From contig CM049316.1 of NCBI GenBank assembly GCA_026874595.1, positions 75,437,676 to 75,501,675 on the forward strand: a stretch of 64,000 nucleotides of DNA. The letters run 5' to 3'. This document shows, in pieces, positions 1-11,000 of this stretch. Positions within the stretch are counted from its first letter, which is position 1; each line of letters opens with the position of its first letter. The position numbers were made by a program, and so were the translations under genes. The notes beneath the pieces were generated by a model. The model was not told the origin of the DNA, ran no database searches, and saw only the letters and a program-made list of their open reading frames with translations. The DNA is from Sipunculus nudus. Its lineage: Eukaryota > Annelida > Sipuncula > Golfingiida > Sipunculidae.

Positions 1-177
1 ATGAGGCGGGCCTATTTAATGGAATCTGCAACTGACGATGTGTAACGCACGATCTCCACAAATCAGATGTTTGGTATTACAAGAATTGCGTGATTTCGTC
101 AGTTCTGTGGCGATCATGACAGGGTTTTGCGAGGTGTCTGACGCATCGTTTCTACCGGCCACAACTGATCAGAACAG
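1..177 (+). other. Possible upstream non-coding exon of JARID2
   Basis: This stretch is richer in G+C than the AT-rich DNA after it and ends in a plausible donor (AACAG then gtataa at 178). The only ATG-led frame is 14 codons long. It could be a 5' UTR exon joined to the acceptor before 1852, but no upstream end is visible and no protein similarity was seen. This is inference from base composition and one splice site. Confidence 0.25.
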
Positions 178-1851
178 GTATAACATATAAGCGACTGTAT
201 TTTTTTTTTATGTGTTTCTTTTTAACTGCCTTTGTAAATTTATTTCATTTTATTAATAGCTTTTATAATAAACAGATATTTCCTGACCGTACGGCATTTC
301 TTGTTTAGACGTAGACGAGATAGAGATCAACATTGCTCGCTCAGTCATTAATTACAGAAAAATACTAGAATATCAGCAAAAGCTGACAAAAGCCCTCAGC
401 CAAAAGAGCAGTATTTATGGGTGGTAACAGTAACAAGTATTCATGTAATATTTGTTCTCACATGGATGTATATCTGTACATATGTCTTTTGTTCAAGTTG
501 TGAATTGGAACTAGAGAGGTATGAACTTTGTGTGTCTGGCCCCAGTCTTTGTGAGTCATGCAGCACTTTCGAGATCATCAAGGCCAATGACCATTCCATA
601 TTCCAAAACAATCCATCCAGTGGTTCCTTAGAAATAAGCTCCTAATTTTTTTTCTATTATAAGCTCTGTGACCTTGGGTCATCCATCTTGGAACTTGACC
701 GAGATTTTGTTGATATGTATCAGCACCAAAGAAATGAAATTTCTGTGTTGAATACTTTTGGAGATATCCTCCTCACATGGTAAATGTTAACACAAGCCGG
801 TTATTTTCTATAATTTGCTCTAAAACGTCGAGAAATAAGTCAAGGTCACCCATCTTCGAACTTGACCAAGATTTTGTTTGTATATACATCAACACCGAAG
901 AAATAAAATTCCTAATCAGGGTACCGACATCTAATATATGGTTTCATCTTTCAAAAAGTACAGTTTTACATATATAAACATTTTATATATTCTACTACCT
1001 TATTAGGCATTGACTATTACTAAAGAGTTCATTTATTACCGTCCTTCTTAATTATACCTCTTCACTTGCAAAGGAAATCTCAAACTGCACTCATTCCTAC
1101 AATTCTGGAACTCGCATACAACACAAAATAAAATTGTCTGCAAATTCATGTGAGATCCAGAACAAGGCTTACAGGCCTAATGCGAACCTGTGCAATGCGA
1201 TATACATCAGTTATAATGCTTCCATGATAACATGCTTGACCATTATTGGAAAAGTACTTGATAACTTTTCAAATACATGAATGTTTGACATGTACATGTT
1301 CAAAGCATGTACTAAAACATTTTAAACCCAAGTACAGGATTTTAAGCCTGTAATAAAACACAAAATCTGTTCAGAGATACCTTGTTGTGCATGTTTCAAT
1401 GGTATCGAGGCAAGGAATGAATGCAGTACGGGTATGTTATTTGACATAAACCTCGCATATGCTAATATCTGGTAAAAAAAGGTGTATTAAACTCCAGATC
1501 CTCCTTTAAAAAAAATATTTTTTCCTCCCTACCTGATGACTTTTTTTGGACCAATGTTAGCCCCAACACAGAAATTTTTAAGGATGGCCTAAGTTATCCC
1601 GGAGACACCACAATGTTAGCTTAGAGTTAGACTCACAAAAATCCTATGAATTTTCATGAAACTCATTTACATACACCGTACATAACTACCAGTAGAGTTT
1701 CTCACCTGAATTACCTTTACATGAAAATTCATGGGTATTTATAAGGTCAGAGGTCACCAGATACACCACATACAATTATACATGTTTGTGGTGCTCTGTT
1801 TTTTTTAATTTGACTTGTCCACCATGTTTCACCAACATGTTTCTGTATTAG
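178..1851. other. 5' flank or first intron of JARID2, repeat-bearing
   Basis: No coding sequence was recognised. At about 668-745 and 841-915 there are two diverged units of about 172 bp sharing a 'cttgacc.agattttgtt' core. A minus-strand hairpin motif lies at 1161-1193, and about 1620-1800 holds a fragment of the iterated element better seen at 3131-3743. The small open frames here look like chance. The stretch ends at a possible acceptor (tctgtattag, 1842-1851). Confidence 0.5.
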
Positions 1852-1884
1852 AGAAGCACTCGGTCATCAAGGTCGTTGACCCGC

Positions 1885-2046
1885 ATGACCCAGGAAGTAG
1901 AACGAGCCTCGCAGGCCAGAAGCAGCCCCAACCACAGTGGTCGGAGTTCATGTACATCAGAAAGCAACATGGAGCAGAAAATCAGTCCACCAGTAGAGTC
2001 CATGGTGGCCAACAGGCCCAAGAGGCAGATTATACCAAAGAAAAGG
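1885..2046 (+). CDS. JARID2: JARID2 coding exon 1 (N-terminus)
   Basis: Ends in [11 protein letters not shown], the JARID2 N-terminal signature, then donor gtgagt at 2047 (phase 0). In-frame ATGs lie at 1885, 1969 and 2002, and the frame is closed by a TAG at 1849. The longest start is given. The ATG at 2002 (MVANRPKR, with G at +4) aligns best with the vertebrate MSKERPKR start and may be the true one. A possible acceptor ends at 1851, making 1852-1884 5' UTR. Confidence 0.8.
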
Positions 2047-5000
2047 GTGAGTATTTAACTTAGTTTTAGGATTTTGGTGTGGTTCACAAAAAGCGTTATT
2101 CCACTCTAACCTTAGCTGATACGGGTGCAGTTGTCACCAAACTCTCCCTGCAGATTGATTCTCATCTGGATGCTGTCCTTGGAGTACTTTAATGTCACAT
2201 CCCACACCATTAACAGCCCCAATAGTTTTTATCTCCCAGGTTCTCGAAACTGCTCATGGAGGCTGCCATTTTGCATACATGCTAAAATCTGGATTTCACA
2301 AGTTGCATGTGAAATTATGGGTAAGCATCTAGTTACATTTAATAAGATGAACAAGCATAATAACCCTTTGTCTATCCGCTGTCTGTTTGGAACAAGTTAG
2401 CATCCTCAGAGGTTCAAGCTTCAAACTAAGCATACATGTACGACCACCAATCACATCCTCTCCTAGGTCACTGTGACCTTGTTTCTATGAATTCATGACC
2501 ACCTTAACAACATTGCCATAAAGTGTAAAGACTTGTACAGTGTTTACATTTCTCACTCATATCTGAACTACTAGTACTGGGGCACCATAAAATTTCAGTG
2601 CTTGTTTCTGAAATGAAAGGTGGTCATCCCCCCAAAAGTATTTGTTGAATATATAATGCCTGTCAAAGCTCTGTTTGACTTTTTTACTCAAAATTGCAGT
2701 TTGTCCACAAAATTACAAAATTTTGATATTATTTAAACTTTTGAGATTTGGGCATTGAAATATTTCTACTGTTTAAAATGCACTATTGATCTTCTGGCAT
2801 CCTTACTTTGAACAATAAATTTTGCATTAAGAAATAAATATTATGTGATTTAGTAAATGTTGACATAATTTTCCAGGATGACTCCTCGGGTTTATCGTGG
2901 AGAGAGGAGACGGACCTGAAGAAGGCTCTGTATCTGTCGTTACAAGAGAGCAGGCGACGTTCCCGGGACGAGACTGGACAAGGCACGGCAGACATGGAGC
3001 TGCTGCCACCGCCGACGTAAGGCAGTCTTAACTTGATATTATCTAGTCAACACCTGAGTCTTTATCTAATGTTTGTGTCTGTCAGACAGCGCTGCCTATC
3101 TTATGACTGGAGTTTAATGGTATACCCAGCGTCAGTCTGTCCATATGTTAACTTTTAGTGTCACCGTGATAACTTACCAGGGGTCTGATGGATTTTTTTT
3201 AAACTCACCATAAATACTAACCAACAGATTATCTCGCCCAAGTTTGATTATGGGCAATGTGCACGCATATTTAATAAGATCACAGGTCACTCAACTTCTA
3301 TATGGTGTCACAGCGATAACTTATGAAAAATATGAATTAAACTCATCAGAAATGTTGATAAAATATCTCACCTAAATTCAAATTCTAGCAAAATCCATGC
3401 ATATTTAATGAGATCAGAGGTCACTGCACTTTGAGGCACCTTGTTGACTTACCAAAAATCCTATAAGTTTTCATGAAACACATTATACATATTTACCAAA
3501 AGACTTTCTCACCTGATTGATATGCTCATCTAAATTCATGCAAATTTAATGAGGTCAGAGGTCTTTGCACTTTCGTGGTACCTTGGTGTTTTACAAACCC
3601 TATGGATTTACATGAAACTCATTATCCATATTTACCTATAGTTTCTCACCTGAATACATTCTTATCAAAATCAACGCATATTTAAAGAGGTCAGAGATCA
3701 TCAGATACAAGGGCATATTATGCACATTTGCAATGCTCTTGTTAATTTACTGAAGTCATTGGGTTGACAGTACAAGCTATAGGGCTTGATCAGTTTTAGT
3801 ATATAAACTAGGTTTATGTGTACACCATTCTAACAGCACTTTTTCATTTTCATCTGCTTGTTGAACTGTCATGTTCCTGAGATAAGACAAAAAAAGGACA
3901 TTCTATTGTGGAAAATAATAAATATTACATCAACAGTTGACTTATGGGCCCAATTATAGAATCCGGCCTTCCATTTCCAAGATGGGTGAAAACTGACTGG
4001 ACCATCTCATATGACATCGACATGCCTTTTACTTCTCCATTACATAAATCCTAAACTTTACGTCTATCTGTATACACCCATAACCTCATCTATGTAGGCT
4101 AGATTCTATATTCGCTTCGACTTATGGATATTCATACAGCTGTTATTAATTAACAAGGCTGGTTTATCTAGGAAAGTGTCTCTCCATGCATGCTTAGCTG
4201 CATGCAGTATCATGTTGTCATGGCTAACCTGATGCATGAAATCACCCTTGTTTTTGCAGTGCAGTTTAATCACAGCAAAGCTCTCTACCCAGACAGGTCC
4301 CCACCTTTTCATGGTCCTTGGACCGCCTATATGGTCAATTTCCATGCTCTCATCAAACCCTGAGCAGTTCATTCCTCAAGTATTTCAAAACCTTTTCCTG
4401 GGCCACCATTTTCTCTTTGGTGCAGACTCAAATGTGGATACAGCCAGTCAGATGTTGGTATGGAATAAAACCTGACGTGGCTATGAAATAAAACTTGGAT
4501 GTCACAGGTCAGATGCCAAAATTAACAGCATGCCGCCAGTTTACAATATAATTCTATTAAAACAAGCATATGCACTTTGTCAAGACAGAATTTGCATGCC
4601 TGCAGATGAAGTTGATGGAATTATTTCATGCTACAGTGTACTGGTAGTTCTTCACATCTTTTTCTTACAGATGAGGCTCTGTAATGGTAGGCCTTTGAAT
4701 TGTTAGTCCCCTAAGAATCGATTCAATTATTGAATCTTTACCTTCAATTCAACTTTTACTTTAGTAGTAAATTTCAAACTTATGAAAAATGTAAGTAATT
4801 TTATCAAAATGGATGTAGGTAAATTTGTGCAAAAAAAAGAAAAATGAAGCTTTCCTTCCTGTTTCTTGCCCCCATATAGGTTTCTATGCGAGTGGAATGG
4901 TCCACCAGCAAATGTTTAAAAGTAAATTTAGAGCACATATGCGATAAAGAGCTTTAACATAGCAAACTGTTTTGTTATATTTCAGAGCTCACAGAGGACT

Positions 5001-8000
5001 TTAGGATGGGGCATGAAAAAAACAATAATTCAAATGAATTAATTCAGAGGTTTATTATCCATAACAATATAATCAAGGGCTTGCAATTGAATCAGTGCAT
5101 TGATTTTTCAGTGCATTGTTACACCCATGTTAGATTGGTTCTTTTAACACTCTGAAAACCCGTGTCATTGATTCAGAATTTTATGAGTTGTTTAAAGTCT
5201 AAATGTGTTAAAATTCTGTTGTGAATATAGAAGCTGTTGTTTTCATTTTTGTCCCCTGCTGGAAGAAGGAAGGAATACAAAATGGTCTGTGTCTGGCTGT
5301 CAATCCGTCCACCCCGTCTCCAACCTCACACATTTCTAGTTAAATATAAGGCTGGGGACTACTTGTGCCTATAGGCCCTTCTTTGTTTTACAACTTTGTT
5401 ATAAAAACTTAAATGTTGTTAGAAATCTAGGTTGGAAAAAGTTTGAGTGAAGTGATAAAAAAATTCTTTTGAACAATTAATTCAAATTTAAATTTTAGAC
5501 ACTGAATCTTTTTTCAACTGAAATTTTTGCACCATTGAAACTTATCAAAATCTAAAGAGGTAGTCATAGAATGCATACCTCCTCTAGAATGCTGATCAAA
5601 CTTTGCTGTGTACTACACAAGAAAATGTGTGTCACAAATGACCAACTCAGTTTTTGTATCACAGGTGATCCTCAGAACAAAGGTGTCCCCTGATTCAAGC
5701 GAATGGACCTGACCTTATGCTTGGATAAAGATATTTCTGCATTTCATGATGATTTAAAATTCTCTACATTTAAAGAAATTAAGGTGATCCCGATTACCTA
5801 ATAAATGTGAACATCTCCCTAACCTGCTGTAAAATTTCATCAGAATTTTTTCCAGATGTTTAGTGTAAACTGCCAACTGTCAAACAAAATAATCACAATT
5901 ATAAATAATACATCTGGCAGAAATTATATTGAAGAAATTTGTCAGCATGATTATTATTATGTATTTGTTGTGAAAATTGAATAATTTGATTTCAGAAAAC
6001 GCTCATTTACTGCCACTAGACCGGGGACATCAGGATTGGCTGAGAAGAGAGGAGCCCGGGATAATTTGAGGCTACTTATGCCTGTAAAGTGGACAAGTCG
6101 AGCTCTGACCAATGTCTGCTCAGGGCCCAGCACTACGACCACCACTCCATTAGTTACTGATGAGAGCAGCAGAGATAGTCAGACTCAGAGGTTAGACCAG
6201 CAACTTCATTGCTCCTCTGAATTTGATTACACCATGATAACATGCAGTTAGCCACTGACTTTGATAAAACCATGATAACATGCAGTTAGGTATAAGGCCT
6301 ATTTATACTCAGAGTCTATTCAGTAAATGTTTTTTCAATTTGAGTATGGTAAGGTGCTTTTTCATCTCAAGAATTGTGACTCAATTTTCACTAGTGGTAA
6401 TTTCAGAGTTGGATTAAACCACATTCACAGATGTTTATAAACATAATTCCTGTTGTTGATTTGAATATCTCAGCCCACCTGAAAAAATTGTTCAGCTCAG
6501 CCACTTTAAGTAATACTTAACATTATGACATTCCAGTCTATCAAAAAAAAGTTATGGATTTCTTTCGGAAATAATGCTAACTATTGAAATGTGATGATAC
6601 TGAGGTACTTTCTCAGCTGACCTTATAACTGTTTATTTGAAGAGTCTAATCCCTATACAAAAATAAAATTGTCATGATCCGTCACAGAGATTAGGTTTGT
6701 GGTATACTGTGGTCAATTATTTGTTCACAAGGGTTTCAAATTTGCAATATTCATGAAAGGAGGCATATCTTAAAACTAAATCCTTTGTGAATAAGAGGTC
6801 CCATCTTTGAGGGCAAAGTTCATAAGTAAAAGATTTACATTATGAATAAAAATAGACTGTGTATGTTTAAAGATTGATAATTGTAAATTATATCAGATAT
6901 TTCCAGTTATCTGCCATTGAGGAACAATATTTTTTGTAAATAGGATTTTGTGCACATAATAATCAATACACTTGATTCACATTATAATGGTTATACTTTG
7001 TATATAGGTCTTTTGTATTGTGAGATTGTGCAAAACTGAAACTCTTGCAAAACACAAACTGTGAAAATCCCAAAATTTTAATCTTGTGAATATGAAGCCA
7101 GCCACTATCTGTTTCATATTTTGCTTTGTTTCCATTTCATTAAATGAGCAAAAAATGATCAGCAAAAATTGAAGTTATTAGGTGAACTTATTTTGTATGA
7201 TAAGATCTCATGTTCATACTGTGGTGATTTGCAGGTCTGTTTATCGCACCAAAATCCACGCTCAGCGCAAGTTTGCCCAAGGTTCACGTCCTGGGAGTCC
7301 AACCCACACACCAGTGAAGTCTGTCTCCACACCAAAACGTTTGTTTTCTGGAGTCAAGAACGTCAAAACAGAAGACTTTCTTACATTCCTGTGCCTTCGT
7401 GGTAAGAATTTTTTTCAAGCTTATGACACTGACCTGTAGGGGGCAGTCTATGTTCAATTGATTTGAGCAGATGTATTACATAAACTTTTCTATAGATTAT
7501 AATCTATAGATTATTTCTATAGATTATGTGTGTGTGTGCATGTATTTATACTCACATATGCAAAGAAAGTCACAACAACAAACTCAATGAACAGGGGGTT
7601 ATAATCAAAGGATCATTTCCCAGATTCAAACCTATGTACCATAGTACACCTGAACACCTGGATCCACCTAGTTCCGCAATAGAGCAAGCTTTGTAAGTGA
7701 GACCTGAGAATGCACTGAGTGACACATCCCCCTTGTGAGTGTTTGACCTCAGAACGAGGCAGATTGTCCCAGGAGTAACAAATTGGTAAACTAGATGGTG
7801 GTAAATACTCAAACTTTCACTTATAGTTTTGGACCATTGAGGAAGAGCCCCCATAAAGTCACAAAGACAAGAAAAGGACAGCTTTAACTGTAAAGCAAGC
7901 TTCACTAGTGAGATAGGTCTGCCTGTATATGCACCCATAACAGTTTACAGGGAGATGTTCGTTGATTTCCTTGTTGGAATGTGACACAGAATTTGTTTTT

Positions 8001-11000
8001 TTGAATATGTAAAGAACTGTAATCATTTGTCAAAATACTTGTATGCTATGCAGTTATAATCAGGTAGCAATATCACAAGATGAGGTTTTATGCAGTGGTG
8101 ATTCACTGCATTTGTTATATAACTCTTCCTGCATGAACACTGCTTGCTATGGCAGGTTTTGCTGTGTTTTGCCACCAGACGGTCACATGACTCGGTTCAG
8201 GCCACTTGAGGGCAAAGAGTGCTTTGACCAATTAAATCAGATTTCAAACCTGCTCATATGCTTGGATGCAAGCAGTGATTAAATGAAAGGAATTGTTAAA
8301 CAAATGCATCATATAACATCTGCTTAGGGAGTGTAGTTTTCCATTGCTGATATTTTATTTGACATATTTTGTTATTATATATTTGGACATGAGAAATCTT
8401 GTTAAAGTACAGTCTACCAGTTCTGTGGACATTCCCATAGTCTCATTGCCCCAGAAGTCTGGAACTTGCATCCTACTAAACTTGGAAAATCTTTAACTCT
8501 TACATCATTTTAAAACCAATTTAAAACTTATCTATTTTAGCAAACTCTTTGTTATTAACATGTGTCAGGTTAAGTAAGTGAATTGCAGGGATATACATGA
8601 GGGGGAGAAAGTGAGAAAGAAAGTGGGGCTTTGGGAGAGGTACAGGGAGTAGGGCTCCTAGAAATTGAACTCTGTAGGTTGGTACATGGGTGTGCGCATG
8701 CCTTAATTAGCACTGTGGTCACCGTGCCAGTCTGTTCGTCCGTCAGTGATGCTTTATTTTACGTGTGATTTCTTAACAAGAACATGCTTGATCTTTATCA
8801 TTTTCACAGGGGTCATCGGTGACTATGAGGGCTCCAGACCTATCGAATTACAGACCTGTGGGAATTCAAATTTTGCTGACAGAGTACAATAGTGAATTAC
8901 TTTCATGTGGGATATCTCAATAAGACCATGCTTGATCTTTCTTATATTCACAGGGATGATTGGTACTGATGAGTACTCCATCTCTATCGAATAACAAGTC
9001 TGTCGAGTTCAAATATGGCCACCAGAGCACAATCGGTGATTTTTGTTTCGCATCCAATATCTGAACAAGAACAAGCTTGATCTTTCTCATTTTCACTGGG
9101 AGGATTCGGGCCAATGAGTGCTCCATCTTTGTCGAATAAGAGACCTGTTTGAATTCCAATATGGCCACCAGAGCTCAATCAGTGATTTTCTTTCACACCT
9201 GATATCTCAACAGTTGGTGATTTTCTTTCGTGCGTGATATATCAACAAGAATATGCTAGAACTTTCTCATATTCACAGGGATGATTGATACCTATGAGGG
9301 CTCCATCACAGTCAAATTACACACCCACAAAAGTACATTACAGTGCTCACACCTCAATTGGAGATTTCCTGTCGCAAACATTTTCACAAACAGGATACTT
9401 GTGACCTTTTTCTAATTCACAGGGATTATTGGTGCCTATGAGGACTTAATCCCTATTGAATTACAGACTTGCTCAAAATCAAATATGGCCGCCAGAGTAC
9501 AATCAGTGATTTTGTATAGCACACATTATTTCAGACAAATATTCTTTAATATGATTTGAACCAGTAGGATTTTTTTCCCTCATGCATATCGATAAAAACC
9601 TGTTTCTTTTTGTCATATTTAAACTATAAACTAAACTTTTTACCCAAATGTAAACTATTCCACCACTACCAGAAATGTTGGGCCGCTCTGAGGACTATTG
9701 TCCAACCACATCTAGTGATTATTATTATTTTTATTATCGCTCAAGGCACGTCAGCCCTGCCGCCACATATGAACTACCTGTCTAAGGGAGAGACAGAGGG
9801 TGGGGATCCCAGTCCTCCAGCAACACCGTGTCGCTCAGCCAGCAGCAGCCGTCCAGCAACCCCCAGCTCCACACACAGCCGTAACGGGGCTTCACGTGCC
9901 TGCTCCGGGCAGCAGGGCAGGAAAAGGAATGGACAGGGCAAGAGCCAGGACATCGCTGACGATCTTGGAGTCAAACCACTTGTGGGTAACTTTTTGTATC
10001 ACGGAGAAGCTTTGTATGATTATGTAGTTATAACAATCAGAATTAATGATAAAGAAGTGGCTGTAATAACAGAATAATATACTTATTGGGTGTTTAACAT
10101 GACTAGGAGTGTGACAATATATAAATTGTAAAAGTCCAGCTCAAGTGACACTTTGGCGGCAGGGATTGCTCAGTTCTTGTGTTCCTGATGAGTTGCCTTA
10201 CCTGATTCTTGATTCTTACTCATAAAGCATGTACCTGAAGAAGAAAACCATGTAAGTGCATCTTTGTGCTTTGTATAGACAAAAAGTCAGTTTTCTGATA
10301 TAACGAGAGGGTCACTTGCACTGCACTTTTACAAAATTAATTCTTAACTTGATTTGAAAAGGAATTGTATTTAACAGATGGTGAAAGATATGACTAAGGG
10401 ACATACAGACAGAGAGAGACAGACTGAAAGACAGTGACAGAACTAGAGACAGAGAGGGAGACAGAGACAGACCAAGAGACACCAACAGAGACAGACCAAG
10501 AGGCAGATAGACAGACAGACTAAGAAAAAGAGACAGACTGAGAGACAAAGACAGGCCAGGAGACAGAATAAGAAAAAGAAACAGAGACAGATCAAGAGAG
10601 ACTGAGTCAGAGACACCAGGAGAGAGAGAGACAGAGAATACAAGTAAGAGAGTCAGGGACAAGCCAAGAGAAAAAGACAGATTGCAAGATAGATAGACAG
10701 ACAGACTGTGAGAGAGAGACAGACAGAGAGACATAGACAAACCAAAAGAGACAGGGACAAACATCAGGGAAACAGAGATAGAGGCAAACCAAGAGAGAGA
10801 GACAGACACAGACTATGACAGAAGACAGACTGATAGAGAGACATGGAGACAGAGAGAGACCAAGAGAGATAGAGACATGCAGACCATGAAAGAAAGTGAC
10901 AGACTGATAGAGAGACAAGCAGAAAGAGAGAGACCAAGAGAGATAGAGACACACAGACCATGAAAGAAAGTGACAGACTGATAGAGAGACAAGCAGAAAG

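Noticed and set aside
7570-7938. Minus-strand frame of 122 codons
   Set aside because: Low-similarity, Leu/Ser-rich, inside JARID2 intron 4, with no splice context; likely chance.
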